In this document: positions 55,328 through 64,000 of the stretch, in pieces
How the letters are laid out: each line of letters opens with the position of its first letter
Position numbering within the stretch: the first letter of the stretch is position 1
From: Amycolatopsis jejuensis
Lineage (GTDB): Bacteria > Actinomycetota > Actinomycetes > Mycobacteriales > Pseudonocardiaceae
NCBI RefSeq assembly: GCF_000717335.1
Contig: NZ_JNYZ01000001.1
Location: forward strand, 124,001-188,000
Direction of reading: 5' to 3'
DNA length: 64,000 nucleotides
The notes under the pieces: generated by a model
Seen by the model: only the letters and a program-made list of their open reading frames with translations
What the model was told of the DNA's origin: nothing
Database searches by the model: none
Translations under genes and position numbers: made by a program

Positions 55328-56740
55328 ATGAGTCTCCCGGTCGCCACTGATCCAGTGCGCTCGCTGGTCGACGCGGAGCCCGCGCCGTTCTGGCTGGCGG
55401 ACCCGGCCCGCCCGGCGCCGCTGCCCGCGCTCGGCGGGGAGGTGCACTGCGACCTGGTGGTGATCGGCGGCGGGTACTGCGGCCTGTGGACCGCGCTGCT
55501 GGCCAAAGAGCGCGATCCCGGCCGGGACGTCGTGCTGCTCGAAGCCCACGAGGTCGGCTGGGCCGCATCCGGGCGCAACGGGGGCTTCTGCGGTGCCAGC
55601 CTCACGCACGGGTTCGGCAACGGGCTGGCCCGCTGGCCGGACGAGCTCGCCGAGCTGGAACGCCTCGGCATGCGCAACCTCGACGAGATCGAGGAGACGA
55701 TTGCGCGGTACGGCATCTCCTGCGAATGGGAACGCACCGGTTCGCTCACCGTCGCCACCCGGCCGCACCAGATCGCCGAGCTGCGGGAAGCCGCGGAGAT
55801 CGGCAAGAAGTTCGGCGTCGCCGCCGATTTCCTCGGCACCGAAGAGATCCGCGCCGAGGTCTCCTCCCCCACCTATCTCGCCGGGCTGCGCGAGCCGCAC
55901 GGCACGGCGCTGGTCAACCCCGCCAAACTCGCCTGGGGCCTGCGTGCAGCGTGCGAACGCGCCGGGGTCCGGATCTTCGAACGCACCCCCGCGACCGGCC
56001 TCCACCCGCGCGGCGCAGGCATTGCCGTGTCCACCGGGTACGGCCGGGTCGTCGCACGGCAGGCGGCGCTCGCGACGAACGCGTTCCCCTCGCTGCTGCG
56101 CCGCGTACGGACCTTCGTGATCCCGGTCTACGACTATGTGATGGTGACCGAACCGCTGTCAGCCGGGCAGCTCGCGTCGATCGGCTGGACCAGCCGGAGC
56201 GGGGTGTCCGATGCAGGCAACCAGTTCCACTACTACCGGCTCACCGCCGACGACCGGATCGTATGGGGCGGGTACGACGCGATCTACCACTACGGCGCGC
56301 GCCTCGCCGCCGACCTCGACCAGCGGCCCGCGACCTTCCGGGTGCTCGCCGAGAACTTCTTCCGCACCTTCCCGCAGCTGGAAGGCCTCCGCTTCACCCA
56401 CACCTGGGGCGGGGTGATCGACACCTGCAGCCGGTTCTCCGCCTTCTACGGAACTGCCGCACGGAATCGCATCGCCTATGCGCTCGGATTCACCGGTCTC
56501 GGAGTGGCGGCAACCCGATTCGCCGCACAGGTGATCCTCGACCGGCTCGCCGGGGTCCGCACCGAACGCACCGAATTGGAAATGGTGCGGAAGAAGCCGA
56601 TTCCCTTCCCGCCCGAACCCCTTCGCTGGCTCGGCGTGGAACTGACCCGCAAGTCATTGTCCCGCGCGGATCGCGACGGCGGTAAACGCAATCTGTGGCT
56701 GCGCACCCTGGACAGTATCGGCATGGGCTTCGACAGCTGA
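55328..56740 (+). CDS. DAO-family amine/amino acid oxidase (PuuB/DadA-like)
   Basis: A 470-residue FAD oxidoreductase with LVVIGGGYCGLWTALLAKERDPGRDVVLLEA, split around the Rossmann motif, and WAASGRNGGFCGASLTHG, the latter typical of gamma-glutamylputrescine oxidase-like proteins. The end GFTGLGVAATRFAAQVILDRLAG is also family-like. It probably oxidises a secondary amine or D-amino acid side. Start ATG 55328 has no good ribosome site, because the operator-like dyad occupies its place, which suggests a leaderless or weakly translated message. Confidence 0.87.
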   Translation: MSLPVATDPVRSLVDAEPAPFWLADPARPAPLPALGGEVHCDLVVIGGGYCGLWTALLAKERDPGRDVVLLEAHEVGWAASGRNGGFCGASLTHGFGNGLARWPDELAELERLGMRNLDEIEETIARYGISCEWERTGSLTVATRPHQIAELREAAEIGKKFGVAADFLGTEEIRAEVSSPTYLAGLREPHGTALVNPAKLAWGLRAACERAGVRIFERTPATGLHPRGAGIAVSTGYGRVVARQAALATNAFPSLLRRVRTFVIPVYDYVMVTEPLSAGQLASIGWTSRSGVSDAGNQFHYYRLTADDRIVWGGYDAIYHYGARLAADLDQRPATFRVLAENFFRTFPQLEGLRFTHTWGGVIDTCSRFSAFYGTAARNRIAYALGFTGLGVAATRFAAQVILDRLAGVRTERTELEMVRKKPIPFPPEPLRWLGVELTRKSLSRADRDGGKRNLWLRTLDSIGMGFDS

Positions 56741-56764
56741 CTTTCCCGGCACTGCAACGCATTG

Positions 56765-56792
56765 GGCCGATCAGCGGACGCCTGATCCGGCC
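56765..56792 (+). terminator. Hairpin after the amine oxidase gene
   Basis: GGCCGATCAG (56765-56774) pairs with CTGATCCGGCC (56782-56792) with one bulge and a 7-nt loop. It is 25 bp after the amine oxidase stop and may end that transcript. The rest of the 260-bp gap before the next gene shows only a good ribosome site (AGGAGG) near its end. Confidence 0.5.
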
Positions 56793-57001
56793 TGTCCGAA
56801 ATGGACGGCAAATGCGGCGGAAAAGCTCTCCAGATCCATTCGGAAACATTTCTGCGACACCGCCGCTTTGACATCGGTCGGAGCGCCGGAGCGAAACTCG
56901 CAACGATTGTCTGCTGAGCTGCCGGACGGCACGTGTGATACTCGTCCCGGGTCGTCAGTGTCCTCAATGAAGACGGCAACCGAGATCCGCCAGGAGGCGA
57001 A

Positions 57002-58561
57002 ATGCCCGACTGCGATACGCGGACATTCACCCGGCGCACCTTTCTGCTCGGCGCGGGAGCAGCAGCCGCACTCACTGCCTGTGCACCCCGCAGCCCGGCC
57101 CCCGCCGCCCCGGAAGCCGGTCCGCCCCGGCGCGGCGGGCAGCTGCGCGTGGGCATGGTCGGCGGCGGCAAAGCCGAGTCGTTCAATCCGGCGGGCACCG
57201 CGTACGCCCTCATCAACATCGCCATGGTGCAGGCGGTGTTCGACCCGCCGATCCGGATCGCCGCCGATCTCAGCCTGCAGCCCGGCCTGTTCACCGAGTG
57301 GACGCCGGACCCGGCGGCGACGGAATGGACGTTCACCTTGCGCCCGGACGTCACCTGGCACGACGGGAAACCGTTCACCGCCGAGGACGTCATCTACTCG
57401 CTGCGGTGGATGGGCACGCCCGGCAACCGGATGGAGGACACGGTGCGCTCCGTCGACCTCGCGAACGTGCGCAAGGACGGCCCGCATCGCGTGGTCGTCC
57501 CGCTCAAGCATCCGTACCTCGAATTCCCGGTCGTGCTCGCCGCGGCCGCGTTCCTCGTGCAGGACGGTGCCGAGGACTTCACCACCCCGGTCGGCACCGG
57601 TCCCTTCGTGTTCCACGCCTTCGAACCGGGGCGCCAGAGCACGTGCCGCCGCAACCCGGACTACTGGGAGGAGGGCAAGCCGTACGTGGACGAACTGGTG
57701 ATCCGCTCCCTCAACGACGACACCGCCCGGCTCAACGCGCTCACCGGCGGCGAGATCGACGTGATGGCCCAGGTTCCCTTCCACAGCGCCAAAGCCGGGC
57801 TCGGTGACAACGTCCGGCTGCTGCGCGCCAGCGGTCTCGGCGCGTACGCCTTCTACCTGGCCGTGGATCAGCCACCGTTCGACGACGTCCGGGTCCGGCA
57901 GGCCTTGCGGTTGCTCATGGACCGGCAGCAGCTCGTCGACGTGGCGCTGTACGGCTTCGGCAGTGTCGCCAACGACTTGTTCGGCAAGGGCCTGCCCGGT
58001 TACGCCGCCGATCTCCCGCAGCGGCACCGCGACGTGGAGCGGGCCAAGATGCTGCTGCGGGAGGCCGGTCACGGGTCGGGGCTCAAGCTGGAGCTGCAGA
58101 CCGCCGCGATCGCCCCCGGTACCGTCGAGGCCGCGACCCTCTTCCAGCAGCAGGCCAAGGACGCCGGAGTCGAGGTCGAAGTGTCCCAAGTGGACACGGC
58201 CGCGTACTTCGATCCCACGCGCAACTACCTGCGCATGCCCTTCGCGCAAACCGTCTGGTCCGGCTACGCCACGCTCTCGAACTTCTACCCGTACATGCTC
58301 CAGCCGGACGCCGCGGGCAACGAAACCCACTGGAACAGCCCCCGCACCACCGAGCTGATCGACCAGGCGACGACGGCGACGACCCCGGCCGCTGCGGCTT
58401 CGGCCTGGGCCGCGGTGCAGCGCGAGCAGTGGGACGAGGGCGGATACCTGTGGTGGGGCACGGTCGACAACCTCGACGCCGTCTCCACCCGGGTCGCCGG
58501 GATCGTCCCGAACCGGCTCGGTCCGCCGACCGGGTTCGCCGACGCGTACTTCGTGTCATGA
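57002..58561 (+). CDS. Oligopeptide-type ABC transporter, Tat-type solute-binding lipoprotein
   Basis: A 519-residue family 5 binding protein with a twin-arginine signal (RR at 11-12 in TFTRRTFLLG) and lipobox LTAC with Cys27. SBP_bac_5 landmarks are RRGGQLRVGMVGGG, WTFTLRPDVTWHDGKPFTAEDV and VGTGPFVFHAFEPG. It leads a transport operon whose other genes are two permeases, an M24 protein, a fused ATPase and a proline iminopeptidase, so small peptides or amides are likely cargo. Confidence 0.92.
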   Translation: MPDCDTRTFTRRTFLLGAGAAAALTACAPRSPAPAAPEAGPPRRGGQLRVGMVGGGKAESFNPAGTAYALINIAMVQAVFDPPIRIAADLSLQPGLFTEWTPDPAATEWTFTLRPDVTWHDGKPFTAEDVIYSLRWMGTPGNRMEDTVRSVDLANVRKDGPHRVVVPLKHPYLEFPVVLAAAAFLVQDGAEDFTTPVGTGPFVFHAFEPGRQSTCRRNPDYWEEGKPYVDELVIRSLNDDTARLNALTGGEIDVMAQVPFHSAKAGLGDNVRLLRASGLGAYAFYLAVDQPPFDDVRVRQALRLLMDRQQLVDVALYGFGSVANDLFGKGLPGYAADLPQRHRDVERAKMLLREAGHGSGLKLELQTAAIAPGTVEAATLFQQQAKDAGVEVEVSQVDTAAYFDPTRNYLRMPFAQTVWSGYATLSNFYPYMLQPDAAGNETHWNSPRTTELIDQATTATTPAAAASAWAAVQREQWDEGGYLWWGTVDNLDAVSTRVAGIVPNRLGPPTGFADAYFVS

Positions 58562-59571
58562 CGGCGGCCGAGGCTCCGGCCGTACCGCTGCGGCTACGCC
58601 ACCCCGTGCTCTGGTACGCGGCCCGGCGGATCGTCGCCGGGGTGGTCACGCTGTTCGTGCTGTCCGCGGTGGTGTTCTTCGCGACGTCGATCCTTCCCGG
58701 CGACGCGGCCAGCTCGCTGCTCGGCAAGAACGCGTCCGGCGAGGCATTGGCCTTGCTGCGCCACGAAATGGGTCTCGACCAGCCGCTGCTGCAACAGTAC
58801 GGCGACTGGCTCGGCGGCCTGCTGCACGGCGACTTCGGCCGGTCCGCCGCCGGGTTCGCCGCGGGCGGCGAAGTCACCGTGTGGAGCCAGATCAGCGGGC
58901 CATTGGCGGCTTCGGCCCAGCTCGCGCTCGTGGCGTTCATCCCGATCGTCGTCGTCTCGGTCGCGCTGGGCATCCTCTCCGCGCTGCGTGCCGGACGCTG
59001 GACCGACCACCTCATCTCGGCGCTCACGATCGTGCCCGCGGCGGTCCCGGAGTTCGTGCTCGGCGCGGTCCTGCTGGTGGTGTTCTTCGGCTGGCTGAAG
59101 GTGCTGCCGCCAGTATCGCTCGTCCAGCCGGGGGAAAGCCCGCTGGCCAAACCCGAGCTCCTGGTGCTGCCCGTGCTGACCCTGGTCGGCGTCACCGCGG
59201 GTCCGGGCGCGCGGATGGTCCGGGCCGGGGTGATCGAGACGCTGGAGTCCGACTACGTCGCGGCGGCCCGGCTGAACGGCGTCCGCGAGCGCAAGGTCGT
59301 GCTCCGGTACGCGGTCCGCAACGCACTCGCGCCCAGCATCCAGGTCCTCGCGCTGGTCGTGCAGTACCTCATCGGGGGCATGCTCATCGTCGAGTACCTC
59401 TTCGGCTACCCGGGCATCGGCAAGGAACTCGTCGACGCCATCACCATCCACGACACCAGCGAGGTCCAGTCGGTGTCGATGCTGCTCGCCGCGATCTACG
59501 TCGGCGTCACCATCGTCGCCGACCTGATCGTGGTGGTGCTCGTGCCGAAACTGAGGACCGGTGCGCCATGA
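58558..59571 (+). CDS. ABC transporter permease (DppB-like)
   Basis: A 337-residue DppB-type permease: helix VTLFVLSAVVFFATSILPGD, segment MGLDQPLLQQYGDWLGGLLHGDFG and coupling loop SDYVAAARLNGVRERKVVLR. ATG 58558 overlaps the binding-protein stop by 4 bp; the longer frame is a shadow. Confidence 0.93.
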   Translation: MTAAEAPAVPLRLRHPVLWYAARRIVAGVVTLFVLSAVVFFATSILPGDAASSLLGKNASGEALALLRHEMGLDQPLLQQYGDWLGGLLHGDFGRSAAGFAAGGEVTVWSQISGPLAASAQLALVAFIPIVVVSVALGILSALRAGRWTDHLISALTIVPAAVPEFVLGAVLLVVFFGWLKVLPPVSLVQPGESPLAKPELLVLPVLTLVGVTAGPGARMVRAGVIETLESDYVAAARLNGVRERKVVLRYAVRNALAPSIQVLALVVQYLIGGMLIVEYLFGYPGIGKELVDAITIHDTSEVQSVSMLLAAIYVGVTIVADLIVVVLVPKLRTGAP

Positions 59572-60404
59572 CCACTTCCGTCCGTCCGATCAGGACAGTG
59601 CGCCGCATCGCCCTTCCCGCCACGGTTTCCGGCCGGATCGGCCTCGTGCTCGCCGTACTGGTGCTGGCCGTGGCACTGTTCGGGCCCTTCGTCACGCCCT
59701 TCGACCCGGACCGCACGTTCGGCACCCCCTTCGCCCCACCGGACGCGCATTTCCTGCTGGGCACCGATTTCCTCGGCCGCGATGTGCTGTCGCGGCTGCT
59801 GAGCGGCGGCCGGAGCGTGCTGCTGTACGCCGGGATCGCCACCGTGCTGGCCTACGCCGCGGCGTTCGTCATCGGGCTGGTGGCGGGCTACTGCGGTTCG
59901 TGGATCGACCAGGTGCTGATGCGCACGGCCGACATGCTGCTGGCGTTCCCGATGATGGTCTTCGTCCTGCTCGTCGCGGCGGGGGTGGGCCGCGACATCG
60001 GGCCGGTGGTGCTGGCGACCGCGATCATCCAGGTACCCTCGATCGCCCGGGTGATCCGGACCGCCACGCTGGAGCAGACCGTGCGCGGCTTCGTCGAAGC
60101 GGCACTGGCCCGTGGGGAAAGCACGTTTTCCGTGCTGCGCCGGGAGATCCTGCCCAACCTCGCCCGGCCGATCGCGGCGGACGCCGGGCTGCGGTTCACG
60201 TCGTCGGTGCTGCTCATCGCGGGCGTGAACTTCCTCGGGCTCGGGCTGCAGCCGCCCATCGCGGACTGGGGGCTCATGGTGTCGGAGAACCGGCCGGGCG
60301 TCGACACCAACCCGCTGGCAATGCTGATCCCGGCCGCCCTGCTCGGCCTGCTCACCGTCGCCATCAACCTCTTCGGCGACTCACTCGCCGAGACCGAACG
60401 ATGA
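59568..60404 (+). CDS. ABC transporter permease (DppC-like)
   Basis: A 278-residue DppC-type permease: LLGTDFLGRDVLSRLLSGG, the helix RTADMLLAFPMMVFVLLVAAG and the loop FVEAALARGESTFSVLRREILPN. It overlaps the DppB-like gene by 4 bp and is followed 25 bp later by the M24 gene. Confidence 0.93.
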   Translation: MTTSVRPIRTVRRIALPATVSGRIGLVLAVLVLAVALFGPFVTPFDPDRTFGTPFAPPDAHFLLGTDFLGRDVLSRLLSGGRSVLLYAGIATVLAYAAAFVIGLVAGYCGSWIDQVLMRTADMLLAFPMMVFVLLVAAGVGRDIGPVVLATAIIQVPSIARVIRTATLEQTVRGFVEAALARGESTFSVLRREILPNLARPIAADAGLRFTSSVLLIAGVNFLGLGLQPPIADWGLMVSENRPGVDTNPLAMLIPAALLGLLTVAINLFGDSLAETER

Positions 60405-60429
60405 ACCCACACCAGGAAAAGGAGATCCG

Positions 60430-61683
60430 ATGCCGGAACCGAGTGCCGAAGCCCTCTACGCCTTCTCGGCGGACGAACTGGCCAAAGTAGATCAGTCCGA
60501 AGTGGAGCTTCCGTTCTCCGCTACGGAATACGCCCGCCGCCTGCGCACGGTCCGCGCCGCAATGGCCGCGGCAGGCCTCGACGTGCTCATCGTCACCTCG
60601 CCGGACATGCTGGGCTGGCTGCACGGCCTCACCGCCCGCGTGTACGAGTGGCGGCCGATCCCGGAAACCGTCACGGTCGTGCACGTCAGCGAAGATCCGA
60701 TGTTCCACATCGACAGCGGCCTGCACCTCCGGCTGGTGCGCACCACCTCGTGCGTCCCCGACCTCCGGGTGCTCCCGTCGACCGGGCTCAGCGAGTTCGC
60801 CGGAGAGGACGACGTCCTGAGCTTCACCGTCGAGCAGCTGCGGGCGGAAGGCTGGCTCGGCGGCACGATCGGCGTCGAGCGCTGGAACGGGGTGCCGCTG
60901 GCCTCGGGCAGCGGGTACTTCGAAAACGGGCTGCGGGAGGCCGGGGCGAAAGTGGTCGACGTGCCCGCGAGCATCCGCGGTGCACGGCGGCTCAAGTCGG
61001 CCGAGGAGCTCGCGGTCATGGAGAAAGCCCAGGCTGCGGTGGACTCGGGCCTGCGCGCCCTCCAGCACGCCGCGCGGCCGGGAATGACCGGGCTGCAGGC
61101 GTGGTACACGTACATGGGCGGGGTGATCGAAGCAGGCGGGAGCCCGTCCGCGATCCACGAGACGGTGTTCGCCGGGCCGCCGGACGCGTTCGGCCACTCG
61201 CTCAGCTCGCACCGCCCGATCCTCGACGGCGAGTACTTCCACGCGGACGCCTCGGCCGCGGTCCACCAGTATCACGCCCGCGGCACCCGGGTGTTCTCCT
61301 TCGGCCCGCCGCCCGCCGAGCTACGCCGGTTCGTGTCGCTCGCGGCCGGCGCGTACGACGTCGTGCTCGAATACGGCACGGTCGGCAGGCCGTTCCGGGA
61401 GCTGAACCACGCGCTGCTGGACTACTTCGACCGGTACGGGCTCGACAAGGAGCTCTCCTTCGGCGGCGGGTACGAGCTCGGGCTGTCGTTCCCGCCCGAT
61501 TTCGTCGGCGAATTCCTGTGGGGCACGCACGACGCGGACACCGACGAGCTCATTCCGGACGGGCTCGTGTCGAACTTCGAGAGCTGCGCGTTCGTCGCAT
61601 TGATCGACACGGTGGTGTTCCAGGAGTCCGGCACGCGGTTCCTGTGCACGCTGCCGCGCGAGATCCTGCGTGCGGGTGCCTGA
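60430..61683 (+). CDS. M24 (pita-bread) family hydrolase lacking most metal ligands
   Basis: A 417-residue protein with a creatinase-type N-terminal domain (about 28-165) and M24 catalytic fold (about 190-410). Of the five metal ligands of Xaa-Pro dipeptidases, Asp273 (FHADAS) and Glu384 (SNFES) remain, but the second Asp is Ala283 (QYHARGT), the GHG histidine is absent (FGGGYELGLSFPP, 344-356) and the last Glu is Asp393. It may be a non-metallo hydrolase like creatinase or DoeA relatives, though creatinase keeps that His. The ABC transporter and iminopeptidase around it hint at an amide or Xaa-Pro-like substrate. The ribosome site AAAAGGAGA precedes ATG 60430. Confidence 0.8.
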   Translation: MPEPSAEALYAFSADELAKVDQSEVELPFSATEYARRLRTVRAAMAAAGLDVLIVTSPDMLGWLHGLTARVYEWRPIPETVTVVHVSEDPMFHIDSGLHLRLVRTTSCVPDLRVLPSTGLSEFAGEDDVLSFTVEQLRAEGWLGGTIGVERWNGVPLASGSGYFENGLREAGAKVVDVPASIRGARRLKSAEELAVMEKAQAAVDSGLRALQHAARPGMTGLQAWYTYMGGVIEAGGSPSAIHETVFAGPPDAFGHSLSSHRPILDGEYFHADASAAVHQYHARGTRVFSFGPPPAELRRFVSLAAGAYDVVLEYGTVGRPFRELNHALLDYFDRYGLDKELSFGGGYELGLSFPPDFVGEFLWGTHDADTDELIPDGLVSNFESCAFVALIDTVVFQESGTRFLCTLPREILRAGA

Positions 61684-61685
61684 GC

Positions 61686-63458
61686 ATGCGGCCGCCGGAG
61701 GAGCACGTCCTTGACGTCCGGGGCCTGCGCGTCGAGCTGGCCTCGGGCGCGCCGATCGTCGACGGGCTCTCACTGGGCTTGCGGCCGAAGGAGATTCTCG
61801 GCCTGGTCGGCGAGTCCGGCAGCGGGAAGACGACGACCGCGCTCGCGCTGCTCGGGTTCACCCGCCCGGGCGCGTCGATCGTGGCCGGGGACATCACGGT
61901 CGACGGGCACGAGGTGCTCGCGCTCGACGACCGCGGCAGGCGGGCACTGCGCGGCAACGTCGTTTCCTATGTGCCGCAGGAGCCCGGGCAGGCGCTGAAC
62001 CCGTCGCTGCGGATCGGCGCGTCGATCACCGACGTCCGCGGCAGCCGCGACACTGATGTGCTCCAGCTGCTCGCGGCCGTCGACCTGCCCGCGACCGAGG
62101 CCTTCGCCCGCCGGCTGCCGCACCAGCTTTCCGGTGGGCAGCAGCAGCGGGTCACCATCGCGATGGCGGTTTCGTGCGGTCCCCCGGTGATCGTCATGGA
62201 CGAGCCCACCACCGGGCTCGACGTGATCACCCAGTCCGGCATCCTCGGCGAAATCCGGCGGCTGCGCGACGAACAGGACGCGGCGCTGGTGTACGTCTCG
62301 CACGACCTCGCGGTGGTTTCCCAGCTCGCGGACCGGGTCACGGTGCTGTACGCGGGCCGGGTGGTCGAAGAGGGCCCGACGGCGGAATTGCTGGACCGGC
62401 CCCGGCATCCCTACACCCGCGGCCTGGTGCGGTCGGTGCCCGACCTGCGCCGCCCCACCCGCCCGGCCGCCATGCCGGGCACCGCCGTCGGGGTCGGCGA
62501 CCGGCCTGCCGGGTGCGCATTCGCCCCACGCTGCGACCAGCGCACCGAGGAATGCGAACGCGAGACACCCGCGCTCGTGCAAGTCGGCGCGGCGCACCAG
62601 GTCCGCTGTGTGCATGCCACGGCGACGTGGCCGCCGGTCGCCGTCGAACCACGACCGGCTTCGGCCGGGACCGGCGCACCACTGCTCGAGGTCCGGGACC
62701 TCGTCGCCGGGCACCGCAGCCAGGGCAGGCGGGTGGTCGCGGCCGACCACGTTTCGTTCGAGGTGCGGACCGGGGAATGCGTTGCCCTGGTGGGACAGTC
62801 CGGCAGCGGCAAGACGACGATCGCCCGCTGCCTGGTCGGCCTGCACTGGCCCGACGGCGGGCGGATCACCCTCGACGGCGCCCCGCTGGACCACCGGATC
62901 CGGCGCCGCAGTGTCGAGGAGCGCCGCCGGATCCAGTACGTCTTCCAGAACCCATACGAATCGCTGAACCCGCGCCGGTCCATCGCCGACCAGCTCGCGC
63001 GGCCGGCCCAGGTCCTGCGCGGACTGTCCGCCGCCGACGCCCGCGCCGAGGTCTTCTCGCTGCTCGACCGGACGCGGCTGCCCGCGAGCGTCGCGCCGCG
63101 GTACCCGCGGCAGCTTTCCGGCGGCGAACGCCAGCGCGTCGCGATCGCCCGTGCCCTCGCCGCCGAACCGGAAGTCCTGGTGTGCGACGAGATCACCTCG
63201 GCACTCGACGTGTCGGTGCAGGCGGCGATCCTGCACCTGCTCGAGGAAATGCGGGAACAGCTGGGACTGTCCGTCGTGCTCATCACGCACGACCTCGGCG
63301 TGGTGTCGGTGGCCGCGGACCGGGTGCTCGTGCTCGAACAGGGCGTGGTCCGCGAATCGGGACCGGTCGCGCAGATCCTGCGCGACCCGGAAGACGCCTA
63401 CACCCGGCGGCTCGTCGAGGCCGCCCCGACGTTGAACCGGCAGGTGAGGACCGCGTGA
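61686..63458 (+). CDS. Fused double ATPase of the second oligopeptide-type ABC transporter
   Basis: A 590-residue tandem ABC protein. Cassette 1 (about 8-300) has GESGSGKTTTALALLG, LSGGQQQRVTIAMA and a C-terminal oligopeptide-type tail with cysteines (CAFAPRCDQRTEECE) that resembles the iron-sulfur or metal motif seen in some DppD proteins. Cassette 2 (about 325-585) has GQSGSGKTTIARCLVG, LSGGERQRVAIARAL and VLVCDEITSALDVS. It starts 2 bp after the M24 stop; the longer upstream frame overlaps that gene. Confidence 0.93.
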   Translation: MRPPEEHVLDVRGLRVELASGAPIVDGLSLGLRPKEILGLVGESGSGKTTTALALLGFTRPGASIVAGDITVDGHEVLALDDRGRRALRGNVVSYVPQEPGQALNPSLRIGASITDVRGSRDTDVLQLLAAVDLPATEAFARRLPHQLSGGQQQRVTIAMAVSCGPPVIVMDEPTTGLDVITQSGILGEIRRLRDEQDAALVYVSHDLAVVSQLADRVTVLYAGRVVEEGPTAELLDRPRHPYTRGLVRSVPDLRRPTRPAAMPGTAVGVGDRPAGCAFAPRCDQRTEECERETPALVQVGAAHQVRCVHATATWPPVAVEPRPASAGTGAPLLEVRDLVAGHRSQGRRVVAADHVSFEVRTGECVALVGQSGSGKTTIARCLVGLHWPDGGRITLDGAPLDHRIRRRSVEERRRIQYVFQNPYESLNPRRSIADQLARPAQVLRGLSAADARAEVFSLLDRTRLPASVAPRYPRQLSGGERQRVAIARALAAEPEVLVCDEITSALDVSVQAAILHLLEEMREQLGLSVVLITHDLGVVSVAADRVLVLEQGVVRESGPVAQILRDPEDAYTRRLVEAAPTLNRQVRTA

Positions 63459-64000
63459 GCGAGATCGTCACGACAGCGGAAGGGTTCGGGCTGAGCTGCA
63501 CGCGCACCGGCAAGGGCGATTCGCTCCTGCTCGGTCTGCACGGTGGCCCGGGTGGCGGCGGGGGCGGGTATCTCGAACCCCTGCACCGGCTCGCCGGGGA
63601 CGACCGCACGGTGGTCACCTTCGACCAGCTCGGCACCGGCGAGTCCACCGTCCCGCCCCCGGATTACCAGTGGACGGTGGAAAAAGCGGCCGCGGACGTG
63701 GAAGCCGTGCGCGCGCACTACGGCGTGGACCAGGTCGAACTGCTCGGGCATTCCTGGGGCGGCATGCTGGCGCTGGAGTACGCGCTGACGTTCCCCGGCC
63801 GGGTCAGCCGGCTCGTGCTGTCCAACACCGGGGCGAGCGTTCCCCGGGTGGTCACCGAGTACTTCCGGCAGCTGATCGACCTCCTGCCGCCGCGCGACGC
63901 CGCGGCAGCGCTCACTGCGGACCTGCTCGGGGACCACGGAAATCCGCAGTTCACCACTGCAGTCACGCGATGGCTCGCGGCCTATGCCACCGCGGGTGAG
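63455..64000 (+). CDS. Proline iminopeptidase-like alpha/beta hydrolase (cut by right window edge)
   Basis: From GTG 63455 (GTGA overlap with the ATPase stop) 182 codons are visible without a stop. It shows the prolyl aminopeptidase motif LLGLHGGPGGGGGYLEPL and the nucleophile elbow LLGHSWGGMLALEYALTFP; the Asp and His of the triad lie beyond the edge. It would release N-terminal proline or act on amino acid amides, in line with a peptide importer and an M24-family gene in the same operon. Confidence 0.85.
   Translation, partial: MSEIVTTAEGFGLSCTRTGKGDSLLLGLHGGPGGGGGGYLEPLHRLAGDDRTVVTFDQLGTGESTVPPPDYQWTVEKAAADVEAVRAHYGVDQVELLGHSWGGMLALEYALTFPGRVSRLVLSNTGASVPRVVTEYFRQLIDLLPPRDAAAALTADLLGDHGNPQFTTAVTRWLAAYATAGE

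Overview
The window is high-GC, gene-dense actinomycete DNA with many 4-bp start/stop overlaps, GTG starts and lipobox or Tat-type exported proteins. Two islands of a roughly 30-bp hairpin-like repeat (11824-11903 and 16854-16966) and the overall gene style suggest a Pseudonocardiaceae genome, most likely Amycolatopsis; this is an inference from memory of such repeats, not a database result. I see no rRNA, tRNA, IS element, prophage or CRISPR array.

Layout. (1) 1-9923 is a methylated-glycine catabolic island. On the minus strand runs soxB-soxD-soxA-soxG-purU-dimethylglycine oxidase (the last cut by the left edge), divergent from a GntR/FCD regulator. Next to it a CntA/GbcA-type Rieske oxygenase is divergent from a Rieske ferredoxin and an FAD ferredoxin reductase. 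Together they can take glycine betaine (or a related quaternary amine) to dimethylglycine, sarcosine and glycine, with purU returning one-carbon units as formate. (2) 9920-16807 holds housekeeping-type genes: L,D-transpeptidase, HD phosphohydrolase, crotonase, signal peptidase I, a degenerate HATPase, a DsbA/FrnE-like protein, an EamA exporter with LysR regulator, and msrA. (3) 17188-25802 is an oligopeptide-type ABC importer with a fused double ATPase, followed by three luciferase-like FMN monooxygenases, then a decayed tandem duplication (25565-26140) and a double-domain PPOX-like gene with a possible iron box. (4) 27607-33900 is a plus-strand catabolic run: luciferase-like monooxygenase, SDR, PucR regulator, APC permease and an arylacetonitrilase-like nitrilase.

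(5) 33891-53838 is the most interesting part. A nine-gene minus-strand operon carries LeuC-like and LeuD-like subunits, a PEP-mutase/isocitrate-lyase family lyase, a Gfo/Idh dehydrogenase, ALDH, ADH, an atypical NAD-epimerase, and the extradiol dioxygenase and C-C hydrolase MhpB/MhpC. A divergent GntR gene follows, then a second minus-strand operon mhpA-iclR-KstD-like-hydrolase. The same ATTGTTACAC word lies upstream of both operons, so they look like one regulon for an aromatic or hydroaromatic acid. A Liv-type importer with a LivH-LivM-LivG triple fusion lies just upstream.

(6) 54034-64000 holds an IclR and an Lrp/AsnC regulator, then a DadA/PuuB-like amine oxidase preceded by two 13-bp dyads spaced 30 bp, a second oligopeptide ABC system with fused ATPases, an M24 pita-bread protein lacking most metal ligands, and a proline iminopeptidase cut by the right edge. 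This looks like peptide or amine uptake and breakdown.
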